DNA of 64,000 nt from G020354025 sp964621455 (GTDB lineage: Bacteria > Fidelibacterota > Marinisomatia > SCGC-AAA003-L08 > TS1B11). This document shows positions 33,494 through 43,600 of the stretch, piece after piece; position 1 is the first letter of the stretch; the number at the start of each line of letters is the position of its first letter. The DNA lies in assembly GCA_964621455.1 (NCBI GenBank), contig CAZULW010000005.1, positions 14,508 to 78,507 of the forward strand, given 5' to 3'. The notes under the pieces are model-generated. The model was given only the letters and a program-made list of their open reading frames with translations. It was not told the DNA's origin and did not search any database. The position numbers were made by a program, and so were the translations under genes.

Positions 33494-34579
33494 GTGATTA
33501 ATTTCACCAGGAATCCCAAACTATATTTCATTCCAGCCCTCATTGTCGGGATGACAGTCATGTTTTTCGGCTGTGAAGGCCCTGAAGGTCCCGCGGGCTC
33601 TGAGGGTCTGCAAGGCCTGCCGGGGGCTGACGCCAATGAAACCTGCAAAGTCTGTCATAGTGATGGGGACGAGCCGATTAAGGTACGACAGTTACAATGG
33701 GCGGCCTCTACTCATGCTACAGGCGGTAATTTTGAACGGAATGATACCGATTGTGCCCCTTGCCATACCAGCCAGGGCTTTCTGGAAGTCGTGGCAACGG
33801 GAGCAGACACAACCGTAGCAGACATTTCAAATCCAGCCCCGCAGAATTGCCGCACGTGTCACCAAATTCATAGTACGTACACGTGGGCCGATTTTGCCTT
33901 GACAGATACGACTGCATTTACCCCCAGGATTGATCTTACAGCATCCATTGACATTGGAAAAGGAAACCTTTGTGCCAGGTGTCATCAACCGAGGTTGCCT
34001 GATCCCATGCCGACAGTTGGTGGCAGTGATGTTGTCATAGGTTCCAAATATTGGGGACCCCACTACGGTGCCCAAGGCGCCATTCTCGCGGGAGTTGGCG
34101 GTTATGAAGTTACGGGCTCCCCTTATACAAATAGCTCCCATACCGCCGCGATAACTGACGGGTGTGTTACCTGCCACATGGCGGATGCATATGGTATTAA
34201 AGCTGGCGGGCATACGATGAATGTATCGTATGATTACTATGGCACTGTAGTCAATCAAGCAGGATGTCTAGCAGCGTGCCATCCAGAAGGCGAAGATGCG
34301 CTTGAAACAAAAATCGCAGATAGAAAAGCGGCAATTGACGCTTTGCTTGCTGATGTAAAGGCGCTCTTAATAACCGCCGATGCCCTGGATGATACCGACC
34401 ACGTTGTCCCGGGTACGCTAACCGCGCTCAACGCTGGTGCCGTGGTCAACTACCTTCTGGTTTTGAAAGATAGAAGCGGAGGTGCGCATAACTTCGCTTA
34501 TGCCAGCGCACTATTAACAAACACAAAAGTGGCCCTAGAAGCTGCACCTGCTGCTCCAAAAAGGGTTGCTTTTAGGTAA
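33494..34579 (+). CDS. Multihaem lipoprotein with collagen-like segment
   Basis: 361 residues from a GTG start with a near-perfect ribosome-binding site. The lipobox is MFFGC. After the Cys come Gly-x-y triplets (GPEGPAGSEGLQGLPGAD). Then follow five CXXCH sites (CKVCH, CAPCH, CRTCH, CARCH, CVTCH) and one CX3CH (CLAACH). A helical C-terminal part (about 265-361) is rich in Ala. The gene is more AT-rich than the other cytochromes. It is probably a surface cytochrome whose Gly-rich stalk holds it away from the membrane. It is divergent from the conduit operon and has its own terminator. Confidence 0.87.
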   Translation: MINFTRNPKLYFIPALIVGMTVMFFGCEGPEGPAGSEGLQGLPGADANETCKVCHSDGDEPIKVRQLQWAASTHATGGNFERNDTDCAPCHTSQGFLEVVATGADTTVADISNPAPQNCRTCHQIHSTYTWADFALTDTTAFTPRIDLTASIDIGKGNLCARCHQPRLPDPMPTVGGSDVVIGSKYWGPHYGAQGAILAGVGGYEVTGSPYTNSSHTAAITDGCVTCHMADAYGIKAGGHTMNVSYDYYGTVVNQAGCLAACHPEGEDALETKIADRKAAIDALLADVKALLITADALDDTDHVVPGTLTALNAGAVVNYLLVLKDRSGGAHNFAYASALLTNTKVALEAAPAAPKRVAFR

Positions 34580-34600
34580 TAGCGTTTCTTCAAAGAAAAA

Positions 34601-34636
34601 AGAAAGCCCCTCCAGGCCCTCTGGAGGGGCTTTCTT
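34601..34636 (+). terminator. Rho-independent terminator after the multihaem lipoprotein gene
   Basis: A 15-bp perfect stem, AGAAAGCCCCTCCAG with CTGGAGGGGCTTTCT, closes a GCCCT loop 20 bases after the stop. An A-run precedes it and T's follow, so it could work in both directions. Confidence 0.9.
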
Positions 34637-35384
34637 CATGTCATCAATTTGAGTGGACCCGGACTGGAAGCTGTACATTAATTATCAGGTGGAAGTGACC
34701 GAAAACTGCTAGTGTTCTGTCCTATTAATTCCTTAAACATTTAGCCGTGGCCAGCCAAGGACGACTGGGCCGGTAAACAGCCGGGCTGGAGTAAGCTGCC
34801 TGTCGCTCTGATTCAACCAGTTTTCGTAAACAAATTGCTGGGACAGGACTCCAGCCACTGGCTACATTTTCCTAAGTAGCTGCTTTTGTACGTGAGGTCT
34901 CCATAACAGGGAGGATGCCAGAAGCCGATCAGCCCATCTTCATCGGGGATATTGGCCAGCTCCTGCCCCATGACATGGCCGTTGAGCCGGAAGTCCATCT
35001 GAATGCGGTCGCCGGTGACGCCGTAGGTGCGCCGGCTGCGGGGCCTCCGTAGTAGGCTGCGGGCGCGCTATGGATACGGCCCAAGCTGACGAACAGATTA
35101 TGCCTGAGGGCGTAACCCTTTCCTCCAGTTGAATTGCCCCAGCTTAGAAACCGGTCAACCGAAGTCCAACATTCCAGAACCTGTTCAGCCTTCTATTGAG
35201 ATTTGTCGCCTGGTACGTTAAATTTTTGATCAGGATGATTAAGCTGGTGTGACACGATAATATTGTAAGTAAAACGGCACCCAGTGCGCTACCTTAGCGG
35301 AATAGAATGCTCCCTCATACGGTTCAGCGGGCTTTGTGCTGGGAATCATATTGCACTTGAGTACGCCATTGGAAAGGGCGAAAG
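34637..35384. other. Non-coding stretch before the hydrogenase operon
   Basis: 748 bases without a recognised gene. A minus-strand open stretch, about 35075-34813, gives a sequence (GVTGDRIQMDFRLNGHVMG, then PDEDGLIGFWHPPCYGD) that reads like protein but matches nothing I know. It may be an eroded gene. The last 100 bases should contain the hydrogenase promoter. Confidence 0.4.
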
Positions 35385-36425
35385 ATGCTGTTCAAGACTC
35401 TGAGCAAAAAGGAATTCAGGAATTTGGTCGAGCTGCTCCTCGCAGACACCGAGGTCATAGCACCCAAGCAGATCGGAGTGAACGAGAAGGGCAAACCCAT
35501 TCACCATTATCTGCCGGTCCAGAAGTTCGAGGAGATTGATCTTGATTACGAGATAACCGAATACTCAGCCAAGTCTTACTTCCTCCCCTTTCGTGAAAAT
35601 CTATCTTCCTGTCACTTCGAGGAGGACGACTGGACCCAGGAAATCCACTACCGGCTCCAGCCCAGGGTACTCATGGGTCTGCATTCCTGCGACATCAACG
35701 CCTTGCTCAAGCTGGACAAGGTCCTTGCCGGTGACCGCTTCCCCAGCCCTTATTTCATCTCGCGGCGCAGGAATACATTCATCATAGGGATTGATCATAA
35801 CCCCTGCGAGGAGGGCTTCTGCCGATCGGTGGGAGCGGACGTGGTAACCCACGGTTTCGATCTCTATCTCACAGATCTCGGCGACCGATACTTCATAGCC
35901 ATCAATTCCGATCACGGCTATAATATCCTTATGCAGGTCGATGCTAAGGATACTACCGGGCAGGATAACAAGGACTACCTGGAAGCGCGCCAACGGATCG
36001 CCAGCAAATTCGAGCCCCTGAATATGCACAACCTGCCCAATCTGATGGACATTGAGTTTGAGTCGGAGGTCTGGAAGAAATGGGGCTGGCAGTGCCTGAG
36101 CTGCGGGAGCTGCGCCATGGTCTGCCCAACCTGCTACTGCTACGGAGTGGACGAGCAGGTTTCCATGGACGGGAAGGAGGGCGTAAAAGTCAAACAACTC
36201 TATTCCTGTAATCTGCTCGATTTTGCCACGGTGGCCGGGGGACACAACTTCCGGGCTGACCGGGAAACCCGATTGAAATACCGCTATTATCACCAGCACC
36301 GGGGATTCGTGGAGACCTACGAGGAACCCTTATGCGTGGGGTGCAACCGCTGCGGCCGCGTATGCCTGGCCGGGATCAACCCGCCCGGCATAATCCGGGA
36401 CCTGCAAACCGAGGATCAAGTATGA
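35385..36425 (+). CDS. hydB: Group 3b hydrogenase beta subunit (4Fe-4S)
   Basis: 346 residues, cytosolic. Two 4Fe-4S motifs lie in the C-terminal third: CLSCGSCAMVCPTCYC (about residue 239) and CVGCNRCGRVCLAGINPP (about residue 317). The N-terminal part matches the beta subunit of archaeal sulfhydrogenase (HydB/ShyB), including LMGLHSCDINALLKLDK. It passes electrons between the diaphorase subunit and the NiFe subunits and has been linked to sulfur reduction in archaea. It is the first gene of the operon. Its stop overlaps the next start as ATGA. Confidence 0.92.
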   Translation: MLFKTLSKKEFRNLVELLLADTEVIAPKQIGVNEKGKPIHHYLPVQKFEEIDLDYEITEYSAKSYFLPFRENLSSCHFEEDDWTQEIHYRLQPRVLMGLHSCDINALLKLDKVLAGDRFPSPYFISRRRNTFIIGIDHNPCEEGFCRSVGADVVTHGFDLYLTDLGDRYFIAINSDHGYNILMQVDAKDTTGQDNKDYLEARQRIASKFEPLNMHNLPNLMDIEFESEVWKKWGWQCLSCGSCAMVCPTCYCYGVDEQVSMDGKEGVKVKQLYSCNLLDFATVAGGHNFRADRETRLKYRYYHQHRGFVETYEEPLCVGCNRCGRVCLAGINPPGIIRDLQTEDQV

Positions 36426-37330
36426 CCGAACTTCTCCATCCGTATGAGGTCACGCAGGAGGCTGATATCATGCAGCCCCTGGATTTCAACCGCAGGAGCC
36501 GCCTCAAGCACGTTGATCAGACCTTCAAGAGCGAGATCATCAACATTATCCGCCTGACCGAAATGGAAAAGCTCTTTCAGGTAAGGATTCTCGATGATGC
36601 CGCCAGGGAGCGTTTCACCTTCCGCCCCGGCCAGTTCGTTATGGTGGAAGTCCCCGGCTATGGCGAGATACCCATATCCATATCCAGTTCACCTTCCCAC
36701 AAGGGTTTCATCGAGCTGTGTATCCGCAAGGTGGGACTGGTCACCACCATTCTACACAAGTCCCGGCGGGGTGTCCCCATCGGAATCCGCGGCCCTTTCG
36801 GCACCCATTTCCCGATAGAAAAAATGCGCGGATGCAACATCCTCCTGATTGCGGGGGGACTGGGTCTGGCCCCGCTCCGGGCACCGATCTTCCAGGTAAT
36901 CGAAAACCGGTCGAACTTCAAGAATGTGCATATCCTCTATGGAACCAAACAACCAAGTATGCTGCTTTTCAATTACCAGTATGAGGAATGGGACCGGATC
37001 GCTGATATCGACCTGAAAGTCATAGTGGAGCAGGGTGACGAATCCTGGAGGGGTCCGGTAGGGATGATTACCGATCTGCTCGACGAAGTTGACATTGCCC
37101 CCCGGGAGACCTATGCCATCATCTGCGGCCCGCCGGTGATGTTCAAGTTTGTCTGCAACCACCTCACGCAGGAGGGGATACCGATGAACCGGATGTTCGT
37201 ATCATTGGAACGCCGGATGCACTGCGGGATGGGCAAGTGTTGCCGGTGCAACATCGGATCAACTTATACCTGCCTTTCCGGGCCGGTCTTTGACTACTGG
37301 AGCGTCATAAACCTCAAAGAAGCTATCTGA
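36422..37330 (+). CDS. hydG: Group 3b hydrogenase gamma subunit (FAD/NAD(P), 2Fe-2S)
   Basis: 302 residues of the ferredoxin-NADP reductase-like family. The FAD-binding barrel has FTFRPGQFVMVEVPGYGEIP, and the nucleotide domain has IAGGLGLAPLRAPI. The C-terminal 2Fe-2S site is CGMGKCCRCNIGSTYTC. It exchanges electrons with NAD(P)H. The start at 36422 (ATGA overlap) is chosen; the longer upstream frame overlaps hydB. Confidence 0.93.
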   Translation: MTELLHPYEVTQEADIMQPLDFNRRSRLKHVDQTFKSEIINIIRLTEMEKLFQVRILDDAARERFTFRPGQFVMVEVPGYGEIPISISSSPSHKGFIELCIRKVGLVTTILHKSRRGVPIGIRGPFGTHFPIEKMRGCNILLIAGGLGLAPLRAPIFQVIENRSNFKNVHILYGTKQPSMLLFNYQYEEWDRIADIDLKVIVEQGDESWRGPVGMITDLLDEVDIAPRETYAIICGPPVMFKFVCNHLTQEGIPMNRMFVSLERRMHCGMGKCCRCNIGSTYTCLSGPVFDYWSVINLKEAI

Positions 37331-37341
37331 GGGATGATGAT

Positions 37342-38094
37342 ATGAAATACCTGGGTATCGAGCCTGTAAGATTAAAAATCGCCGTTTTTGATTTCACCGG
37401 CTGTGAAGGATGCGAACTGCAATTGGCAAACAAGGAGGAAACCGCTGCGGATTTCCTGAAGGCCCTTGACGTTGTCAATTTCCGGGAGATTTCATCGGCG
37501 GGCGGCAACGACTACGATATTGCATTTATTGATGGGGCTGTTACCCGGGGGGATGAGATTACGCGCCTGATACAGATTCGCAAACAGGCAAAGTTACTCG
37601 TGGCATTAGGAAGCTGCGCCTGCTTTGGGGGCGTAAACAGACTCAAGAACGTCCTTGACCTGAATAGGGTAAATCGAGAGGTCTATGGGAAAGATCCCAA
37701 GGAAACGCTTCCAGCGCGGTCGATTAAGGAAATCGTGCCGGTTGATCTGGAAATACCGGGGTGTCCCGTCAATAAAGACGAGGTAGAGCGAATCGTCCAG
37801 CACCTGATATGGGACATTCCGTTCCAGTTTCCCGTCTATCCGGTTTGCTTCGAGTGCAAACAGCGTTATACAACCTGCATATTCGAGCTGGGGCAGCTCT
37901 GTCTGGGTCCTATAACGCGGGGCGGCTGTAACGCTCCCTGCCCGGCGGGAGGCCTTGGCTGCTATGGTTGCCGCGGGCTGGCTGCGGATCCCAATTACGA
38001 CGAGTTCTTTACAATTGCCAGGGAAAGAGGTTATAAAAAGAAGGAACTTGATGAACACCTCAATTTCTTCGGCGGCTTCGAGGGGGTACGATGA
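37342..38094 (+). CDS. hydD: Group 3b hydrogenase small subunit
   Basis: 250 residues. It carries the proximal cluster ligands FTGCEGCE (Cys 21 and 24), GSCACFGG and PGCP, and further Cys motifs for the other clusters (CFECKQRYTTC and GGCNAPCPAGGLGCYGC). There is no Tat signal, so the enzyme is cytosolic, as expected for group 3. The stop overlaps the hydA start by 4 bases. Confidence 0.93.
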   Translation: MKYLGIEPVRLKIAVFDFTGCEGCELQLANKEETAADFLKALDVVNFREISSAGGNDYDIAFIDGAVTRGDEITRLIQIRKQAKLLVALGSCACFGGVNRLKNVLDLNRVNREVYGKDPKETLPARSIKEIVPVDLEIPGCPVNKDEVERIVQHLIWDIPFQFPVYPVCFECKQRYTTCIFELGQLCLGPITRGGCNAPCPAGGLGCYGCRGLAADPNYDEFFTIARERGYKKKELDEHLNFFGGFEGVR

Positions 38095-39359
38095 AACTCA
38101 ATCTCAATGTGGATGTCCATCATCTGACCCGGGTTGAGGGGCATGGAAATATCGTTGTACGGGTCAAGGACGGGAAGCTTCAGGAAGCCCGCTGGGACGT
38201 GGTCGAGACCCCGCGCTACTTCGAGGCTATGCTCAAGGGCAAGCATTATACCAGTGCTGGTCTCCTAACTGCCCGGATTTGCGGTATATGCTCCTTCGGG
38301 CACTGCCTGGCCAGCCTGCGGGCCACCGAAAATGCCTTTGGTATATCAATCCCTGAGAAAGCAGCCTGGCTTCGCCTGTTAGCCAAACATGGTGAAACGC
38401 TGCAGAGCCACTGTCTGCACCTCTTCTTCCTGGCCGCGCCGGACTTTCTCAGCGTTACCAGTGTCATCCCGCTGCTTGAGAGCCATCCGGAGGTTGTGGC
38501 CCTTGCTCTTCGACTAAAGGGTCTGGCTAACCACCTCAGCGAGGCCGTCGGCGGGCGGGCCACCCACCCCGTCTCGCTTCAGGTCGGCGGCGTTACCGCG
38601 ATGCCGGAGGGACTCGGCGGCCTGCGGGATGAACTCGAACGCTCGCTCGATGACCTGGCTGTTGCGGCGGAGCTGTTTCACACCTTTGAGATCCCCGACT
38701 TCGTCCGCGAGACCGAATTCGTGTCCCTTAAAGGAGAGGACGAATATCCATTTATTGGCGGACGACTGATCTCATCCGATGGAGTCGAGCATGCCGAGCA
38801 TGAGTACCTGCCGATGACCAACGAATACGTGGATAAGAACAACACCTCCAAATGGTGCAAGCTTTCCCGGGAGTCCTTCGCCGTCGGAGCCCTGGCCCGC
38901 TTCAACAATAACCACAGCCTGCTCCATCCCCGGGCCCTTGAAATAGCCTCTTCGCTGGGCCTTACCCCGGTGTGCCACAACCCATTCATGAACAACATCG
39001 CTCAGCTGGTCGAATGCGTCCATGTCGTCCACGACTCCGTCCGGCTGATCGACAAATTGCTGGAGTCCGACCCCGGGCCAACTATGGTGCCGGTTACACC
39101 GCAGGCAGGCGAAGGGGTGGGAGCGGTCGAAGCCCCGCGCGGTATCCTTTACCATCACTACAAGTACGACGAAAAGGGTCGCATCACAAAGGCTAACTGC
39201 GTGATTCCCACTACACAAAACAACGCCAACATCCACCACGATATGCACGACCTGGTCGAGCAGTTTGCCGTCCAGGGAATGAATAATGAGAAGCTTGAAC
39301 TCCTGTGTTCAATGCTGGTGCGGGCCTATGATCCCTGCATCTCGTGTTCCGTACACTGA
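38091..39359 (+). CDS. hydA: Group 3b NiFe hydrogenase large subunit, without C-terminal extension
   Basis: 422 residues. The L1 motif is RICGICSFGH and the L2 motif is DPCISCSVH, giving the four Cys ligands of the NiFe centre. The gene stops directly after the L2 His (TGA after CAC). Normal large subunits, including archaeal group 3b, keep a few residues after this His that a protease removes during maturation. Here none remain, so maturation may be protease-independent. Otherwise the sequence is intact, with conserved TRVEGHG near the N-terminus. No maturation genes lie nearby in the window. Confidence 0.93.
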   Translation: MKLNLNVDVHHLTRVEGHGNIVVRVKDGKLQEARWDVVETPRYFEAMLKGKHYTSAGLLTARICGICSFGHCLASLRATENAFGISIPEKAAWLRLLAKHGETLQSHCLHLFFLAAPDFLSVTSVIPLLESHPEVVALALRLKGLANHLSEAVGGRATHPVSLQVGGVTAMPEGLGGLRDELERSLDDLAVAAELFHTFEIPDFVRETEFVSLKGEDEYPFIGGRLISSDGVEHAEHEYLPMTNEYVDKNNTSKWCKLSRESFAVGALARFNNNHSLLHPRALEIASSLGLTPVCHNPFMNNIAQLVECVHVVHDSVRLIDKLLESDPGPTMVPVTPQAGEGVGAVEAPRGILYHHYKYDEKGRITKANCVIPTTQNNANIHHDMHDLVEQFAVQGMNNEKLELLCSMLVRAYDPCISCSVH

Positions 39360-39651
39360 TCCTGGGGCGACCTGATGCTGCTGAAGTGATTGGTGATTGG
39401 TGACTGGTGACTGGTGACTGGTGACTGGCCTTGGCTGATAGCAGCAACGGGGTGATTTGCAGCTGAAAAGCGACGCCCGGGGCCAAGCACGACCCCGCCA
39501 ACGCCCCGGAGGAACCCCTTCACTACCCACCAGCAACCCCGGCAAAGCCCACCGGATACCCACGCAATGGCCAGCAAATGGCCAGCTCCTGCCGAGGGGA
39601 GCGATGAACCAATACCGCGGGCACGAAAAAAAAGTGCGTTGCGGTCAGAAA
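39360..39651. repeat. GTGACTGG tandem repeat and spacer
   Basis: Between about 39386 and 39428 an 8-bp unit, GTGACTGG or GTGATTGG, is repeated about five times. A related run occurs near 44774-44804. The rest of the spacer has no supported gene. Confidence 0.6.
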
Positions 39652-40089
39652 TCATTCCGCGGCCTCCTGAGACGCTTCCTGTTCCGCCTCCTCCTCAGCC
39701 TGCCTTTCGACGCTGGCGATCCGGCTGCCCTTGCGGATAGCATGTATCATGATATTCGCCAGTTGCTCCTTGTCTGACAGCGCGTTGCGGGCCGATTTGA
39801 TGGCGCCTTCCACGATCTGATTGCTGGTGACGGCCTCGGCAATCTGTTTGCCGCGCAGCTCATCGGACCGGCGGGCCACCAGCTCCTCGATACGCCGGCG
39901 GCGGGCCGTCCAGCGGCCCCGCTCCATCCAGCGCTTGACGGTGGCCGGGGAGGGCGCCCGGTCGCCATATTGCCGGCGCAGACGATAGACCACCTCCGCC
40001 CGGGTATGCCCGGCGCAGTAGTAGGCGAAGGCCCCGCCGATGGCGGGGTGCTGGGGGAAGCGAGCTGTTCTGGTCCGCGCTTTCTTCAT
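39652..40089 (-). CDS. Putative helix-turn-helix protein, phage terminase small-subunit-like
   Basis: 145 residues, strongly basic at the front and acidic at the end. The middle (YCAGHTRAEVVYRLRRQYGD, then SPATVKRWMERGRWTARRR) looks like a winged or simple helix-turn-helix DNA-binding region, as in phage terminase small subunits and transposon-encoded proteins. The tail is a charged helix (QAEEEAEQEASQEAAE). There is no clear ribosome-binding site. It sits alone, antisense to its neighbours, in a repeat-rich spacer, so it may be a mobile-element orphan. Confidence 0.5.
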   Translation of the reverse strand: MKKARTRTARFPQHPAIGGAFAYYCAGHTRAEVVYRLRRQYGDRAPSPATVKRWMERGRWTARRRRIEELVARRSDELRGKQIAEAVTSNQIVEGAIKSARNALSDKEQLANIMIHAIRKGSRIASVERQAEEEAEQEASQEAAE

Positions 40090-40621
40090 GCCGGGAAGCT
40101 AAGGAAAAGGGAAGGCCGACGCTTTCGCCCGGTGCGCGTGGTGCGCGGGGTGCACCCACCCCATTCACTTCCCCGCCGTTGGCGGGACAGGCGTGAAGTC
40201 CCCTCCCTCGCTGAGGGAGGGGAAAAGAGGGGAAGATCATTCGATCCGGCGGTTGTCGTACAAGTCCGCCTGTGGCGGGGGTGGGTGAGGTCATTCCCCC
40301 TGCCTTCGCAGAGCCGTCTGCTCATTCGCAGATGGATTCGCATCCCTCCTGCGAGGCGGTAAACCACCTCGCTGAATCGAACCCCGCTCCTGGCGGGGGA
40401 TAACCCACCCCCTTCCCGACACTCGTGTCGGGATGCCCCCTCCCTCACTGAGGGAGGGGGGAAAGGGGGGTGGGTGCCTCACGTCAAGCGTTGACATTCT
40501 ATAGCCACACGCTTAATTTTTCAGTACATTCGCCTGAACATCATTCAGGAGCGCCTGATGTCCTTCACAGCTGTAGAACATGTATTCAAACAGGCTAAAC
40601 CGGGACTTTACCTAAAAAAAT
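40090..40621. repeat. GC-rich palindromic repeat region
   Basis: Contains stacked hairpins: CCCCTCCCTC/GAGGGAGGGG at about 40200-40219, CCCGACAC/GTGTCGGG at 40415-40432, and CCCTCCCTC/GAGGGAGGG near 40439-40459. They are enclosed by an outer ACCCCC/GGGGGT stem. The 36 bases 40407-40442 recur exactly at 57372-57407. No gene is supported here. Confidence 0.7.
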
Positions 40622-43600
40622 ATGGAAACCGCCATGCGCTATTCCTTGAAATATACCCTCCTCATCTGGGTTTTACCCCTCACTATAGCCTCGGGCGCCA
40701 CCATCCACGTACCCGCAGACTCTACGACCATCCAGGCTGCCCTCACCGCTGCCCAATCAGGCGACACCGTCCTCGTCCAACCCGGCACTTACTATGAGAA
40801 CATCACTTGGCCCAGTGTGAACGGGATCAAGCTGATCAGTGCCGGGGATTCAAGTAACACGGTTATCGATGGGGGCGGGATTGGCAGGGTGATTGAAATG
40901 AGTTGGTCCCCCACACCGATAGATAGTACCACAGAGATTCGGGGGTTCAAGCTTACGAACGGGGGCAATATTGCCAATGGTGGTGGAATGTTTGTCAGCA
41001 ATGCCAGCCCGGTGCTTACCCGGCTATGTGTTACCGGTAACACCGCCACTAATAAAGGCGGCGGGCTTTACATCTCGGGTAGCAGTAGCAGTCCCACGCT
41101 GACGTACGTGACCGTGACCGGCAACACGGCCGGTTACGGCGGCGGGCTTTACATCTCGGGTAGCAGTAGCAGTCCCACGCTGACGGATGTGACCGTGAGT
41201 GGCAACACGGCCGGTTCTGGCGGCGGGCTTTACATCGGAAGTAATAGCAGTCCCGCGCTGACGGATGTGATCGTGAGCGGCAACACGGCCAGTTCTTACG
41301 GCGGCGGGCTTTACATTTGGGGCGGCAGTCCCACGCTGACGGGCGTGACCGTGACCGGCAACACGGCCAGTTCTTACGGCGGCGGGCTTTACATTTGGGC
41401 CGGCAGTCCCATGCTGACGGACGTGACCGTGGCCGGCAACACGGCCAGTCACGGCGGCGGGCTTTACATTATCCGCAATAGCAGTCCCACGCTGACGGAC
41501 GTGACTGTGAGCGGCAACACCGCCAGTTCTGGCGGCGGCGGGCTTTACATTATCGACAATAGCAGTCCCACGCTGACGCGTGTCACAGTGAGCAGTAACC
41601 TGGGTGCCGGGCTTTACTTTGGAGGTAGCAGTGGCGTGCTGGTGAATGTTACCATAACCGGGAATACCAGTGGCATCTACGTTGAAAGTGGCACCCCCAC
41701 CATCGCCGGCTCCAATATCGCCTACCACGGCACCGGGCTTCACAACGCCGATAACAGCAATTTCATTGATGCCGATAACACTTGGTGGGGTAATTCTGCT
41801 GGTCCCTACCACCCGCAACAAAATCCCGAAGGTCTGGGGGACAGTGTAAATACATTCGTGGACATCACGCCCTTCCTCACCGAACCGGATACTGCTGCCC
41901 CACCAATTCCGATTCAAAATCTTGCTGCAACCGAAACAGGTAATGATTTCATCAGCCTGACTTGGGATGCAAGCCCGCTCGGTGATCTTGCGGGCTATAA
42001 GGTTTACTATGACACCGACTCTACCGGATTCCCTTATGCCGATACCGTTGATGTTGGAGCCGATACATCATACAGCCTCTCAGGCTTGCCATTAAGCACA
42101 ACCTTTTACCTTGCGGTTACCTGCTATGATACCGATGGCAACGAGAGCTGGTATTCCGAAGAGGTTTCCGCGGTAACTCGAATTCTGGAAGTTCAAAATC
42201 TGGACATCGGCGGAGATGAAAATCTGCAACATCTTGTAACGCATACTCCCGCAGTATCTTTCGACTACTACGATAGCATAGGAGAGCCTCAAACCACCTA
42301 CCATGTTCAGATCTCAACTCAGTCTGACTTCTCATCCATAGACGTATGGGATACCGGAGAGATTGCGAGTAATGCCACAACCGTCACTTATGCCGGTAGT
42401 TCACTGGAAGATGGCCAGACCTATTACCTTCGGGTGAAAGTGGCCAGCGGTGGTTTCTGGAGTGTTTGGGCAACACTGGAATTTCGGATGAACTCCGAAC
42501 CATCTGCGCCCGTTGCCGTTGCGCCAATCAACGATGCCGTAGTTTCACCACTCGTGATTCTAAAGGTTTTGAACAGCACCGACGCGGAAGAAGATACTCT
42601 GACCTATTCATTCAAAATCTACGGTGATGTCAGCCTGAGCACATTATTGGACTCGGCGATAGCAGTGCTTGAAGGCCAGGACACCACCAGTTGGCAGGTC
42701 GCAGCCGAATTGCCTGACAATGGGCAATATTGGTGGACTGCTTCTGTCAATGATGGGTATGAGGAGGGCGCAGTATCCGATACGGTTTCCTTCCTTCTCA
42801 ATGCCGTCAACGACGCTCCTGAGGTATTTGCCTTGCTTTCTCCTCAAGACAGTGCCGAAGTAACGACATTAACTCCACTGCTGGATTGGGAGGCTGCGTT
42901 TGATCCTGATCCTGTTGATACCGTTCGCTATTCACTGTACCTCGATATGCCCGATCCGGGCGTAGTAGTCATTTCTACCGATACAGCAACATCCTACCAG
43001 GTCGTATCACCCTTATCTGACAACACTACCTATTACTGGAGGGTGGTGGCCCGGGATCTGGCCGGGGCCACGACGGAGAACACCGGGGGGTACCACAGCT
43101 TCCGGGTGAATACGACCAATGACCCGCCCTCGGAGTTTGCCCTGGTGAGTCCTGCCGACGGAGCGATGGTCACCGATCTAACTCCGATCTTCTTATGGCA
43201 GAAGTCATTAGATCCTGATAATGACCAGTCAGGGATATTATACCGATTCTATCTTGGCTCTGATTCACTGCTGACGGGTGTTACACCTGTGGATATGGAC
43301 ACTAACAGTTATGCTCTTTCAGTGGATTTACAGGAAGATGAGGTCTATTACTGGAAGGTGGTGGCGGTTGACAGTTACGGAGGTGAGACCGCCTCGGAGG
43401 CGTGGTGGTTCTGGACCAACAGTGTGAACAGTCCGCCGGTGGAGTTTGCCCTTGCCGATCCTCCTAACGGTAGTGAGGTTGCCCTGCTCACGCCTACCTT
43501 TGCCTGGCATCCCTCAGGAGATGCTGACATTGGGGATGTAGTCTCATACCGGCTGGAGCTGGGGCCTGAAGTGGATAGCCTACAGGTAGTCTATAGCGGC

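Noticed and set aside
34813..34998. 61-codon minus-strand frame
   Set aside because: It has protein-like composition but no start signal, no family and upstream stops; kept only as a note in the spacer entry.
41050..41580. CRISPR-like regular repeats
   Set aside because: The units are in frame, code for beta-helix rungs, have no constant-length spacers and lie inside an intact signal-peptide-bearing gene.
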